From JASLDZ01 sp038226305 (lineage in GTDB: Bacteria; Pseudomonadota; Alphaproteobacteria; Caulobacterales; Caulobacteraceae), in NCBI GenBank assembly GCA_038226305.1, contig JBBRQN010000020.1, positions 1 to 49,242 of the forward strand: 49,242 nucleotides of DNA, given 5' to 3'. Position numbers and translations under genes: made by a program. Below the pieces are notes generated by a model that was not told where the DNA came from, ran no database searches, and worked only from the letters and a program-made list of their open reading frames with translations. Shown piece after piece: positions 15,005 to 23,697 of the stretch (its first letter is position 1; every line of letters begins with the position of its first letter).

Positions 15005-17323
15005 ATGCGCGCACTCGCATCCGTCCTCGCCGCCACGCTGGCGGTTTCGGCCACCACCGCCACGGCCGGCGTCCACCGCGCGGAGATCACCCGCACGGCC
15101 TACGGCATCCCCCACGTGGTGGCGAAGGACTGGGCGAGTTTGGGCTTCGGGGAGGCCTACGCCTACGCCGAGGACAACCTGTGCATGCTGGCCGACAAGG
15201 TGGTCACGGTCGCCGGCGAGCGCTCCGCCAACTTCGGCACGGACGGGGTGACCACGATCTCCTTCGTCGAGCAGCCGAACCTGGAAAGCGACGTCTTCTT
15301 CCGCTCCGCCATCGACCTGCCGACGCTGCGCCGCAACTTCGCGACCAAGGCCTCGCCGGAATACCGGGCGCTCGTGGCGGGCTACGTCGCGGGCTACAAC
15401 AAATTTCTCGCCGACCGCGCGCCATCCACCCGCCCGGCCGCCTGCCGTGATGCGGCCTGGGTGCGCCCGATCAGCCTCGACGACATGCTGCGGCTTAACG
15501 AGGAGAAGTCCGTGCAGGCTTCGGGCGGCGCGTGGCTGCGGCAGACCACCGGCGCGGTGCCTCCGGGCGCCCCGACCAAGACCGCCTCGCTCGGCTACCC
15601 GGCGGAGCTGGAGAGCTTCGGCCTGGGTAGTAATGGCTGGGCCTTCGGGCGCGACGTGACGGCCAACAAGTCCGGCGTGCTCCTCGGCAACCCGCACTTC
15701 CCTTGGGAGGGCGCGAACCGCTTCTACGAGATGCACCTGACCATTCCGGGCAAGCTCGACGTGATGGGCGTGACCATCGGGGGCGCCCCCGGCATGTCCA
15801 TCGGCTTCAACAAGGACGTGGCCTGGACCCACACCGTCTCCACCGACCGTCACTTCACCCTGGCCGAGCTGACCCTCGATCCGACCGACCCCACGACCTA
15901 CCTCGTGGACGGCAAGCCCATGAAGATGACGGTGCGCACGATCTCCGTGCCGGTGAAGGGCGAGGCGACCCCGCGCACCCGCACCCTCTACTCCACGATC
16001 TACGGCCCGGTGGTGACCGCGCCTCAGGCCGGACTGAAATGGACCGCCAAGTCCGCCTACGCCCTGCAGGACGCCAATCGCGACAACCTTCGCGGCGGCG
16101 ACGCCTGGCTCGCCATCTCCCGCGCCAAGTCGGTGGGCGAAATCCGCAGCATCATCATCCGCACCCTCGGCATGCCGTGGGTGAACACCATCGCCGCCGA
16201 CCGCAACGGCGATGCCCTCTACGCCGACGTGACCTCCACCCCCAACGTCTCCACCGACAAGCTGAAGATCTGCGCTCCGCCGTCAGGCCTCGGCCCGCTG
16301 GCGGCCGGTCAGCGCGTGTTCCTGCTCGACGGTGCCCGCGCCACCTGCACCTGGGACAAGGCGGCGGGGGCCGCGACTCCGGGGCTGATGCCGGGGGCGT
16401 CCATGCCGTCCGTAATCCGCACCGACTACGTCGCCAACAGCAACGACAGCTACTGGCTGGCCAACGGTTCGGCCCCGGTCACCGGCCAGCCCGCCATCGT
16501 CGGTCCCACCGGCACGCCGCAGAACCTGCGCACCCGCAACGGTCTTCTCGCCATCGCCGCCCGCCTGAGCGGCAAGGATGGCCTGCCCGGAAACAAGGTC
16601 GATCCGGCCGCCGTGAAGGCCATGCTCTACCGCAACTCCAACCTCGCGGCCGAGCTCGTGATGCCGGACCTGGGCACGGCTTGCGCCGACGGCCCCGCCC
16701 CCGTCGTTGCCGACAAGCCGGTGGACATCCGCCGCGCCTGCGAGATCCTCACCCGCTGGGACCGCAGGATGGACGAGACCAGCGTCGGCCCGCAGCTGTT
16801 CATCGAGTTCTGGAAGGACGCCGAGAAGATCCCCGGGGTGTGGGCCACGCCCTTCGACGCAGCCGACCCGATCAACACGCCCCGCGGCCTCAAGTCCGAC
16901 GCCGCGACCACCGCCAAGCTCCGGCAGGCCCTGGCCAACGCCGTCTCGCGCCTGAACGCCGCCAATGTCGCCATCGACGCCCCGTGGGGCGAGGTGCAGG
17001 TCGCCACCCGCGGCGGCCTTCGCATCCCCGTCCACGGCGGCGAGGGGTCGGACGGGGTGCTGAACGCCCAGCAGGCCAAGCTCGTCCCCGGCATCGGCTT
17101 GGTGCCGTACCACGGCTCCAGCTACATCCAGGTGGTGACCTTCGATGCGAAGGGCCCGGTGGTCGATGCGATCCTGACCTACAGCCAGTCCACCGACCCG
17201 GACTCCCCACACTTCGCCGACCAGACCCGCCTGCACGCCCAGAAGGGCTGGGTGACCCTGCCGTTCTCGAAGGCCGCCATCGCGGCCAACGCGGCGAAGG
17301 TGACGAAGGTGGTGAGCGACTAA
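15005..17323 (+). CDS. Penicillin acylase family Ntn hydrolase (copy 1)
   Basis: The 772-residue periplasmic enzyme belongs to the Ntn-hydrolase acylase group (penicillin G/cephalosporin acylases and PvdQ/QuiP-type acyl-homoserine lactone acylases). It has a signal peptide (residues 1-22, cut near TATAG), an alpha chain opening ITRTAYGIPHVVA, and the autoprocessing site LGSNGWAFG, where Ser209 should become the N-terminal nucleophile of the beta chain. The beta chain includes LGNPHFPWEGANRFYEMHL and AWTHTVSTDRHF, both typical. A well-spaced AGGGAG precedes the ATG at 15005. The substrate cannot be read from sequence. It follows the PIG-L gene and converges on the ybbP-like permease, with a palindromic hairpin in the 34-base gap. 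Confidence 0.93.
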   Translation: MRALASVLAATLAVSATTATAGVHRAEITRTAYGIPHVVAKDWASLGFGEAYAYAEDNLCMLADKVVTVAGERSANFGTDGVTTISFVEQPNLESDVFFRSAIDLPTLRRNFATKASPEYRALVAGYVAGYNKFLADRAPSTRPAACRDAAWVRPISLDDMLRLNEEKSVQASGGAWLRQTTGAVPPGAPTKTASLGYPAELESFGLGSNGWAFGRDVTANKSGVLLGNPHFPWEGANRFYEMHLTIPGKLDVMGVTIGGAPGMSIGFNKDVAWTHTVSTDRHFTLAELTLDPTDPTTYLVDGKPMKMTVRTISVPVKGEATPRTRTLYSTIYGPVVTAPQAGLKWTAKSAYALQDANRDNLRGGDAWLAISRAKSVGEIRSIIIRTLGMPWVNTIAADRNGDALYADVTSTPNVSTDKLKICAPPSGLGPLAAGQRVFLLDGARATCTWDKAAGAATPGLMPGASMPSVIRTDYVANSNDSYWLANGSAPVTGQPAIVGPTGTPQNLRTRNGLLAIAARLSGKDGLPGNKVDPAAVKAMLYRNSNLAAELVMPDLGTACADGPAPVVADKPVDIRRACEILTRWDRRMDETSVGPQLFIEFWKDAEKIPGVWATPFDAADPINTPRGLKSDAATTAKLRQALANAVSRLNAANVAIDAPWGEVQVATRGGLRIPVHGGEGSDGVLNAQQAKLVPGIGLVPYHGSSYIQVVTFDAKGPVVDAILTYSQSTDPDSPHFADQTRLHAQKGWVTLPFSKAAIAANAAKVTKVVSD

Positions 17324-17329
17324 GCCTTC

Positions 17330-17355
17330 CACCTCTCCCGCTTGCGGGAGAGGTG
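17330..17355. terminator. Bidirectional hairpin terminator (12-bp perfect stem)
   Basis: CACCTCTCCCGC, then TT, then GCGGGAGAGGTG: a perfect 12-bp inverted repeat placed between two convergent stops (17323 and 17358). A short TTCT follows on the plus strand. Similar CTCTCCCGC/GCGGGAGAG palindromes are scattered in many G+C-rich proteobacterial genomes, so it may belong to a small dispersed repeat family. Confidence 0.6.
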
Positions 17356-17357
17356 TT

Positions 17358-19871
17358 CTACTGCGCCCGCAGCACCGGCGCGGGGCGTTGCGACAGGGCG
17401 GCGACGGCGGCGAGCGCTCCACCCGCTCCACTAAACGCGGCGACGCCACCGAGCACCGCGCCCAGCACCGGCCAGTCCATGCTCCACGGAAACTTGAACG
17501 CCAGGACCACGATGGGCCAGGCCGAGGCGGCGCCCAGGATAACGCCTGCGCCCCCCGCGATCAGACCTACGGCGAGATACTCCACCGTGTAGGCGGTGAG
17601 CACCTCCACCCGCGCGGCACCCAGCACCTTGAGCACCGCCGCCTCCTTCGCCCGCGCCCGCGCCGTGGCGGCGATGGCCCCCACCAGCACCAGCGCCCCG
17701 GCTCCCCCCGCCACCGCCGCCGCTCCGCGCACGGCGAGCGCGATCTGGTCGAAGAGGGTGGCCGCGGCCTCCAGCTGCTCGCGCACGCTGATGATATTCA
17801 CACTCGGGAAGTCGTGACCGACGGCGCGCAGCACAGCCGCCTCCTGTGCGGCGGTGGTCTTGGCGATGGCCACGTGGCGCAGGCCCGCCCCTGCCACCGC
17901 GGCCGGGTCGATCACCAGGGGAAAGCCCGTGCCGAAGCCGCCGAACTCGGTGTGGCGCACGCCCGAGATGCGGGTATCCAGATCGCGACCGAGGAGCGAG
18001 ACGGTCACCGCGTCCCCCGCCTTCAGGTCGGCCGCCTTGGCGATGCGCTCGTCCAGCATGATGAGCGGGGGCCCGGCATAGTCCGCGGGCCACCAGCGGC
18101 CGGAGACCACGTTGGCGTCGGACGGGGCGGGGCCGATGGCGGCCAGGGTGATGTCCTGATCGAAGGCCCAGCGCTGGTCGGAGCGGATGCGCTTGATGTC
18201 CAGCGGGGTGCCCTTCACGGCGGTGATCCGGCCGGTGGCGAAGGGGGCGCGGCGCCAGCGATCCGGGGTCAGCTTGCCGAGGCTCGCAGCCGCGAGGCGA
18301 TCGAACTCGTCGGCCCGCTCGCCGGGGATCTGTGTGAACACGAGGGAGGGGGCGGTGTTGGGCGCCACGGTGCGCACCTCGCCGATCAGGCTCGCCTGCA
18401 CGAGCACCACGGTGGTGAGAAGCGCCACGCCGAGGCCGATGGCGGGCGAGGCGGTGCGCGCCGCCGAGCTCGGCCCCGCGAGGTTGGCGAGTCCCAGCCG
18501 GATCGATCCCGTCGCCACCCGCCGCAGCCGCCCGGCGAGGCGCGCGCCGGCCCAGCCTATGGCCCACAGGATCGCGAAGCTGATCGCCACCCCGCCCACC
18601 ATCACCGCGGCGGTGAGCTTGGTGGGTGCCGTCTGGATCGCCAGCACCACGAGGCCGATGGCGGAGAGCGTGGCCGCCACCGTCTCCGGCCCGAAGGTCA
18701 GCCGCCCCGACAGGTCTCGTCGGAACAGGGCCGCGGGCGGGGTGGTGCGCGCCCTCGCCAGCGGCAGGAAGCTGAACGCCGCCGCCGCCAGCGCCCCGAA
18801 CACAGCCGAACGGATCAGGGGCGCAGGGTACACGGCGAACAGGGCGGGGATCGGCAGGGTGTCCTTCACCAGCTGCCCCAGGATCAGGGGAGCGACCGCC
18901 CCCACCGCCAGCCCGATGGCAATGCCCAGGAGCGCCAGCGCGCCGATCTGGAGCAGGTAGAGGTTGCGGATCAGAGCCGTGTCCGCCCCCAGCGCCTTGA
19001 GCACGGCGATGCCGGGCTTGCGGCTCTCCAGATAGCTCGACACCGCCGTCGAGACGCCCAGGCCGCCGGCCAGAAGCGACGACAGGCCGATGAAGCCGAG
19101 GAAGTATTCCAGCTGGTCGATCAGCCGCTTCAGCCCCGCCGCGGCATCGTTGCGGCCGCGGATCTGCGCCCCGCCACCGGGGAAACGGTGCTGCAGGTCG
19201 GCGATCACCGGGCCGGGGTCGCGGGCGTTCGGGAAGGCCACCCGCACCGTCTCGCCGAACAGGCTGTCGGCGGCCACGAGGCCTGAGTTCTCCAGCGCCG
19301 CCCGCGCCACGATCACCCGGGGGCCAAGGGCGAAACCTCGCCCCAGCCGGTCCGGCTCGTCCAGCAGGGCCGCGCGCACCACCAGCAACGTATCGCCGAC
19401 GAGGAAGCGGTCGCCGACCTTGATGTTCAGGCGGTCGAGGAGCGCGGGTTCCACGGCCGCCCCGACGCCGTCCGGCCCCACCGTCAGCGCGGCGCCGAGG
19501 CTCGCAGTGCCCTTGAGCCCGACCGCGCCCACAAGGGGGTAGGCGGGATCAACCCCCCGCACCTCGGCCAGGCGGCGGTCGCCGGTCGGCCCCTGCGCCA
19601 TCGCGCGCACGGCCACCGTCCGGGTGCTGCGGCCGAGGGCACCGAAGGCCCTCAGTTCAGCCGGTGTGAAGTGTCGCCCCTGCACCGAGGCGGCGACATC
19701 GCCCCCCAGGATGCGGCTCGCCTGCGAGGCCAGTCCCTGTCGGAACGCCTCCGCCGTGGAGCCTGCAGCCGCCAGGGCCGCCACGCCCAGCGCAAGGCAG
19801 GCCAGGAAAATGCGGAAGCCCGCGACGCCCGATCGAAGTTCTCGGCGCGCGAAGAGGAGGGCGGGGCTCAT
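17358..19871 (-). CDS. FtsX-like ABC transporter permease (YbbP type)
   Basis: The 837-residue inner-membrane protein has two FtsX/MacB-like halves. It opens ARRELRSGVAGFRIFLACLA (first membrane helix), has a long periplasmic domain, then clusters of helices (LSSLLAGGLGVSTAVSSYLE with ESRKPGIAVLKALGA, the family's coupling segment), a central set of helices, a second periplasmic domain, and a final triplet containing KEAAVLKVLGAARVEVLTAY. This double layout is that of E. coli YbbP. Its start overlaps the stop of the ATPase gene, and tesA lies divergent beyond, recreating the known tesA/ybbA/ybbP neighbourhood. Likely role: with YbbA, moving or extracting a lipid or lipoprotein-related substrate across the envelope. 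The substrate is unknown. Confidence 0.92.
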   Translation of the reverse strand: MSPALLFARRELRSGVAGFRIFLACLALGVAALAAAGSTAEAFRQGLASQASRILGGDVAASVQGRHFTPAELRAFGALGRSTRTVAVRAMAQGPTGDRRLAEVRGVDPAYPLVGAVGLKGTASLGAALTVGPDGVGAAVEPALLDRLNIKVGDRFLVGDTLLVVRAALLDEPDRLGRGFALGPRVIVARAALENSGLVAADSLFGETVRVAFPNARDPGPVIADLQHRFPGGGAQIRGRNDAAAGLKRLIDQLEYFLGFIGLSSLLAGGLGVSTAVSSYLESRKPGIAVLKALGADTALIRNLYLLQIGALALLGIAIGLAVGAVAPLILGQLVKDTLPIPALFAVYPAPLIRSAVFGALAAAAFSFLPLARARTTPPAALFRRDLSGRLTFGPETVAATLSAIGLVVLAIQTAPTKLTAAVMVGGVAISFAILWAIGWAGARLAGRLRRVATGSIRLGLANLAGPSSAARTASPAIGLGVALLTTVVLVQASLIGEVRTVAPNTAPSLVFTQIPGERADEFDRLAAASLGKLTPDRWRRAPFATGRITAVKGTPLDIKRIRSDQRWAFDQDITLAAIGPAPSDANVVSGRWWPADYAGPPLIMLDERIAKAADLKAGDAVTVSLLGRDLDTRISGVRHTEFGGFGTGFPLVIDPAAVAGAGLRHVAIAKTTAAQEAAVLRAVGHDFPSVNIISVREQLEAAATLFDQIALAVRGAAAVAGGAGALVLVGAIAATARARAKEAAVLKVLGAARVEVLTAYTVEYLAVGLIAGGAGVILGAASAWPIVVLAFKFPWSMDWPVLGAVLGGVAAFSGAGGALAAVAALSQRPAPVLRAQ

Positions 19872-20566
19872 GCGGCGTGCAGCCGACCGTCCGCCATCAC
19901 GAGCACCGTGTCGGCCCGCGCGGCCAGTGACGCCTCGTGCGTCACCAGCACCAGCGCGGCCTTGGTCTCGGCCAGGAGCTCGAACATCAGGTCTGCCACC
20001 GCCGCGGCGTTCGGCCCGTCGAGGTTGCCAGTGGGCTCGTCGGCGAAAAGGAGGTCTGGGCGGATCGCCAGCGCCCGGGCCAGGGCCACCCGCTGCTGCT
20101 CGCCGCCCGAAAGCTGATGCGGGTAGTGCCGCAGGCGCTTGCTCAAGCCCACGCGGTCGAGCCAGCCCCGCGCCGTCTCCATCGCGCCGGATCGGCGGTC
20201 GATCTCAAGCGGCGCCGCCACGTTCTCCTCGGCCGTCATGTTGGGGAGGAGGTGGAACGACTGAAAGACCAGCGACACCCGCCCGCGGCGCAAGCGTGCC
20301 CGGCCGTCTTCGTCCAGCCCGCCGAGGTCGGTGCCGAACAGGCGCACGCTGCCCGCATTGGGCCGCTCCAGCCCCGCCGCCACCGAGATCAGCGAAGACT
20401 TGCCGGAGCCGGAGGGCCCCGTGACCGCCACGCGCTCGCCCGCGCCCACGATCAGGTCGAGGCCCTTGAGGATCTCCACGTCGCCCGCGCGGGACGGCAG
20501 GGTCAGCCCCACGCCCTGCATCGTCAGCGGCGGAGCGGTGGCTGCGGGCGCGGGCGTGTCGGTCAT
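19868..20566 (-). CDS. ybbA: ABC transporter ATP-binding protein (YbbA type)
   Basis: The 232-residue cytoplasmic ATPase belongs to the LolD/MacB group. It has Walker A GPSGSGKSS, a Q-loop in SLVFQSFHLLPNMTAEEN, signature LSGGEQQRVALARAL, Walker B LLFADEPTGNLDG and an H-loop in LVLVTHEASLAARAD. The start is the ATG at 20566 (MTDTPAPAAT), because the longer reading to 20644 runs into the divergent tesA gene. It ends by overlapping the permease ATG by four bases, so the two form a coupled pair. The downstream permease and divergent tesA identify it as the YbbA-like member and not LolD. Confidence 0.93.
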   Translation of the reverse strand: MTDTPAPAATAPPLTMQGVGLTLPSRAGDVEILKGLDLIVGAGERVAVTGPSGSGKSSLISVAAGLERPNAGSVRLFGTDLGGLDEDGRARLRRGRVSLVFQSFHLLPNMTAEENVAAPLEIDRRSGAMETARGWLDRVGLSKRLRHYPHQLSGGEQQRVALARALAIRPDLLFADEPTGNLDGPNAAAVADLMFELLAETKAALVLVTHEASLAARADTVLVMADGRLHAA

Positions 20567-20608
20567 GAAGCCTTGCGGGGAGGTGGCCGGGACGGCTTGA
20601 GCGCCTAC

Positions 20609-21283
20609 ATGGGGAGCGTGACCGACCTGCGCCCCCTCCCCCACCGCCGCAACATGCTCATTTGGGCCGCCGCCCTCCTGGCGAGCCCCGCCGTGGCCGC
20701 TGGCAAGGCACCGAGTGCCCGCCCGGTGGTCACGATCCTCGGCGACTCCATCACCGCGGGGCTCGGCCTGTCATCCGCCGAGGCCCTGCCCGCCCAGCTG
20801 GAGGCGGCACTGAAAAAGCTCGGCTTGGAGGCGGAAGTGCGGGGTGCCGGCGTCTCCGGCGACACCACGGCGGGCGCCCTGGCGCGCACCGAGTTCAGCG
20901 TGCAGCCCGACACGGCGGTGTGTGTGGTGGAGCTCGGCGGCAATGACTTCCTGCAGTCGGTTCCGCCCGCCGAGACCGAGGCGAACCTGCGCGCCATCAT
21001 CGGCAAGCTGCAGAAGCGCGGAGCGGTGGTGGTGCTGGCGTCGGCCAAGCTGCCCGGGGCGCGTAATACCGGTTCCTACGGCCGCGATTTCGAGGCTCTG
21101 TTCCCCAGCGTCGCCAAGGCCACGGGCGCGAGGCTCACCCCCGACCTCCTCGGCAAGGTTCTTTCCGACCCGGCGATGAAGCAGCGCGACGGCCTGCACC
21201 CCAACGCGGTGGGCGCCCGCCTCCTCGCCGAAGCCCTCGCCCCCACCGTGGCCAAGGCGCTGAAGGCCCGCCGCAAACGCTGA
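20609..21283 (+). CDS. tesA: GDSL-type arylesterase/acyl-CoA thioesterase I-like protein
   Basis: This SGNH hydrolase corresponds to E. coli TesA/lysophospholipase L1. The 224-residue protein has block I ILGDSITAGLGL (nucleophile Ser), block III LGGNDFLQS and block V DGLHPNAVG (Asp and His), all intact. The N-terminus PLPHRRNMLIWAAALLAS resembles a signal peptide with a twin arginine, so a periplasmic location is likely. Starts at GTG 20618 or ATG 20654 are also possible; none has a good Shine-Dalgarno. It is divergent from ybbA with a 42-base gap, so the two promoters must overlap. Known family activities are thioesterase, lysophospholipase and arylesterase. Confidence 0.9.
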   Translation: MGSVTDLRPLPHRRNMLIWAAALLASPAVAAGKAPSARPVVTILGDSITAGLGLSSAEALPAQLEAALKKLGLEAEVRGAGVSGDTTAGALARTEFSVQPDTAVCVVELGGNDFLQSVPPAETEANLRAIIGKLQKRGAVVVLASAKLPGARNTGSYGRDFEALFPSVAKATGARLTPDLLGKVLSDPAMKQRDGLHPNAVGARLLAEALAPTVAKALKARRKR

Positions 21284-21286
21284 TCG

Positions 21287-22867
21287 TCAGCTTCCGGGCG
21301 GGGCTATCGTCTTCAGATACAGCGGCGGCTTGCGGGCGTGGGTGGCTTGTTCGAACGCGTAGCCCAGCGCGAGGAGCTTCGCCTCGCTCCACGCCGGGCC
21401 GATGAACGACAACCCCACCGGCAGGCCCGACACGTTCCCCATCGGCACGGTGAGATGCGGATAGCCAGAGATCGCCGCCGGGCCGCCCGCGCCGCCGCCG
21501 ATGGACCGGTCGCGCAGGATCGGGTCGATCATACCCGCCGGGCCGAGGGTGGGCGCGATCAGCGCCACCACGTCAGCTGACTTCAGCATGGCGTCGATTC
21601 CCTCCGGCCCGGCGAAGCGGTGCGCATCGGCGACGGCCTTCACGTATTCGGGATCGGTGACGCCCTTTGTGTCCTGCGAGCTTTCGAACAGCTCCTGCGC
21701 GAACAGGGGCATCTCGGCCGAGGCGTGGGCTGTGTTGAAGGCGATCAGGTCGGCCAGGGTGCGCGAGGGCACGGCCTTCGGATCGGTGGAGGCGAGGTAG
21801 GCCCCAAGGTCCGACTTCAGCTCGGTCTGCAGGATGGTGCGCTCATAGCCTCGGATGGCGACGGTGTTGGGGAATGCCTTGATGTCGACCAGAACCGCGC
21901 CCTGGGCCTTCAGCGCCGCCAGCGCGGCTTCGAACACCGTCTCGGTCTCCGGGTGGAAGCCCGCGGCGAAGCGCATCACGCCGATGCGCGCGCCTTTCAG
22001 CGCGTCCGGCTTCAACGCCGCGACATAGTCGGCCCGCATGGCGTCGGCCTTCGCGGTGGCGGGGTCGGCGGGATCGGAGCCTGCCATCGCGGCAAGCAGG
22101 ATCGCGGCGTCGCGCACGCTGCGGACCATGGGGCCGGGCGTGTCCTGCGTATGGCTGATGGGCACCACGTGGGTGCGCGAGATCAGCCCCACCGTGGGCT
22201 TCAGCCCCACGAGCCCGTTCACGGCCGAGGGGCAGGTGACCGATCCATCGGTCTCGGTGCCCACGGTCGCCGCTGCGAGGCTGGCCGCCGCCGCGGCGCC
22301 GGAGCCCGCGCTCGACCCGCAGGGGCTGCGATCCAGGGCGTAGGGGTTGCGCACCTGACCGCGCATGCCGCTCCACCCGCTGATGGAGCGTGACGAGCGG
22401 TAGTTGGCCCATTCCGACAGGTTCGTCTTGCCCAGGATGATCGCCCCCGCCGCCCGCAGCCGCGCCGCCAGCGGAGCGTCCCGGCCGGTGATGTTGTCCT
22501 TCAGGGCCAGCGAGCCGGCGGTGGTGGCCACCGGGTCGGCGGTCTCGATGTTGTCCTTCAAAAGGATCGGCACGCCCATGAGCGGGCCCTTCGCCCCGCC
22601 CTTGCGACGGGCGGCGTCTGATGCGCGGGCCTGTGCCAGGGCGGAGGGGTTCAGCGCGATCACGGCGTGCAGCTGCGGGTCGAGCCGGGCGATGCGGGCG
22701 CTGTAGAGCCGCACGAGCTGAGCCGAGGTGACGCGACCGGCGGTCAGGTCGGCCTGCAGCTGCGGAATGGTCTTCTCCGCCACCTCGTAGCTGCGGGGGG
22801 CCGCGAAGGCTGGGGCCGCGAAAGCCATGCACGCGGCACCCGCCGCCAGAATCCGCAAGCCGATCAT
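21287..22867 (-). CDS. Exported amidase (amidase signature family)
   Basis: The 526-residue amidase signature enzyme has an N-terminal signal peptide (ILAAGAACMAFAAPAFAA). The Ser-cisSer-Lys triad is readable: Lys104 in PILLKDN, cis-Ser185 in SPCGSSAGSG and nucleophile Ser209 in GTETDGSVTCP; the 24-residue spacing of the two serines matches characterised family members. This exported type resembles periplasmic peptide or aryl-amidases, not the GatA subunit. The physiological substrate is unknown. Its stop lies 3 bases from the tesA stop (convergent). The GST gene lies upstream on the same strand with a 66-base gap, so co-transcription is possible. Confidence 0.93.
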   Translation of the reverse strand: MIGLRILAAGAACMAFAAPAFAAPRSYEVAEKTIPQLQADLTAGRVTSAQLVRLYSARIARLDPQLHAVIALNPSALAQARASDAARRKGGAKGPLMGVPILLKDNIETADPVATTAGSLALKDNITGRDAPLAARLRAAGAIILGKTNLSEWANYRSSRSISGWSGMRGQVRNPYALDRSPCGSSAGSGAAAAASLAAATVGTETDGSVTCPSAVNGLVGLKPTVGLISRTHVVPISHTQDTPGPMVRSVRDAAILLAAMAGSDPADPATAKADAMRADYVAALKPDALKGARIGVMRFAAGFHPETETVFEAALAALKAQGAVLVDIKAFPNTVAIRGYERTILQTELKSDLGAYLASTDPKAVPSRTLADLIAFNTAHASAEMPLFAQELFESSQDTKGVTDPEYVKAVADAHRFAGPEGIDAMLKSADVVALIAPTLGPAGMIDPILRDRSIGGGAGGPAAISGYPHLTVPMGNVSGLPVGLSFIGPAWSEAKLLALGYAFEQATHARKPPLYLKTIAPPGS

Positions 22868-22933
22868 CCGCGCCCCTCACATGCCAGAGCGGCGATGTCG
22901 CCCTCCCCGGCGGCCGACTGCAAGCCCCAAGCG

Positions 22934-23572
22934 TCAGAGAGCGTCCAGATCGAGCTCCGCGCCCTGTTTCGCCTTCGCGCTCAGGAAAGCGGGGCGCGTA
23001 TTCAGGCGCGCCCAGTAGGCGGCCACGGCCGGGGTGAACGACTCGGACAGCCCCAGCGTGTTCGCCAGCAGGAGCGCATAGCCCACCGAGATGTCGGCCA
23101 TGGTGAACCGCCCCGCGCACAGGGTCTCGCCCAGCTGCATCGCGCGATCCACGTGGCGCAGGCGAGACAGGAACCACTGGGCATAGTCGTCGGCCACCTG
23201 CGGCTGGCGACGCTCCGGCGGCTCGAGGCGGCGATAGCGCAGCACCAGCGTCTGCGGGAAGGTCAGGGTCGCCTCGCCGAAGTGCAGCCAGTTCAGCCAG
23301 GCGCCATAGGCGGGATCGTCAGGCGCGACGGCCAGGGGCGTCGGGCCGTGGCGCACGGCCAGATACTGCAGGATGGCGGCGGACTCGGACATCCGCGTCT
23401 CGCCGTCCACCAGAAGCGGGATGGTGCCGAGCGGGTTCTCAGCCAGAAACGGCCGGGCCAGCGCGCGCGGCGGAAACGGCAGCACGTGCAGGGTGTAGGG
23501 CAGGCCCATCTCCTCCAGCGCCCACAGGGGCCGGAAGGAGCGGGCGTCGGCGCAGTGGTACAGCGCGATCAT
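22934..23572 (-). CDS. Glutathione S-transferase family protein
   Basis: The 212-residue cytosolic enzyme has a thioredoxin-like N-terminal domain (IALYHCADARSFRPLWALEE, Ser12 being a plausible catalytic residue) with the glutathione-binding NPLGTIPLLVDG (cis-Pro) and MSESAAILQYLA, then an all-helical C-terminal domain containing FTMADISVGYALLL, the usual N-cap motif. It resembles alphaproteobacterial detoxification GSTs of unknown substrate. Just upstream, a perfect inverted repeat (23581-23599) contains the only Shine-Dalgarno-like GGGA, which suggests mRNA structure may limit translation. Confidence 0.92.
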   Translation of the reverse strand: MIALYHCADARSFRPLWALEEMGLPYTLHVLPFPPRALARPFLAENPLGTIPLLVDGETRMSESAAILQYLAVRHGPTPLAVAPDDPAYGAWLNWLHFGEATLTFPQTLVLRYRRLEPPERRQPQVADDYAQWFLSRLRHVDRAMQLGETLCAGRFTMADISVGYALLLANTLGLSESFTPAVAAYWARLNTRPAFLSAKAKQGAELDLDAL

Positions 23573-23580
23573 GCAGGCGT

Positions 23581-23599
23581 TCCCGGCGGCCCGCCGGGA
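23581..23599 (-). promoter_or_regulatory. Inverted repeat covering the GST ribosome binding site
   Basis: TCCCGGCGG-C-CCGCCGGGA (9-base arms) ends 8 bases before the GST ATG. On the mRNA the right arm supplies GGGA, the only Shine-Dalgarno candidate, so pairing would hide it. It could instead be an operator or chance G+C structure. Confidence 0.35.
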
Positions 23600-23610
23600 G
23601 GGTCAGGTCG

Positions 23611-23697
23611 CTAGTCGCGCTTCGTAGCGGAGGCCGAGGGTCGCAGATAGATTGCCGCGCCAAGGCTGGCGACGATGCAGATGAGAGCGCTGGTCAT
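23611..23697 (-). CDS. Possible 28-residue single-helix membrane peptide
   Basis: An ATG-to-TAG frame upstream of GST in the same direction encodes MTSALICIVASLGAAIYL followed by the polar tail RPSASATKRD: a short hydrophobic helix with a positive C-terminus, the layout of bacterial small membrane proteins. Most third codon positions are G or C, as in real genes here. Only a weak GGA precedes the start, at about 9 bases. I recognise no homolog, so this is a candidate only. Confidence 0.25.
   Translation of the reverse strand: MTSALICIVASLGAAIYLRPSASATKRD

Noticed and set aside
15703..17592. Plus-strand frame of 629 codons overlapping penicillin acylase 1
   Set aside because: Arg/His/Pro-rich translation with no motifs, in another frame of a well-supported gene; a shadow.
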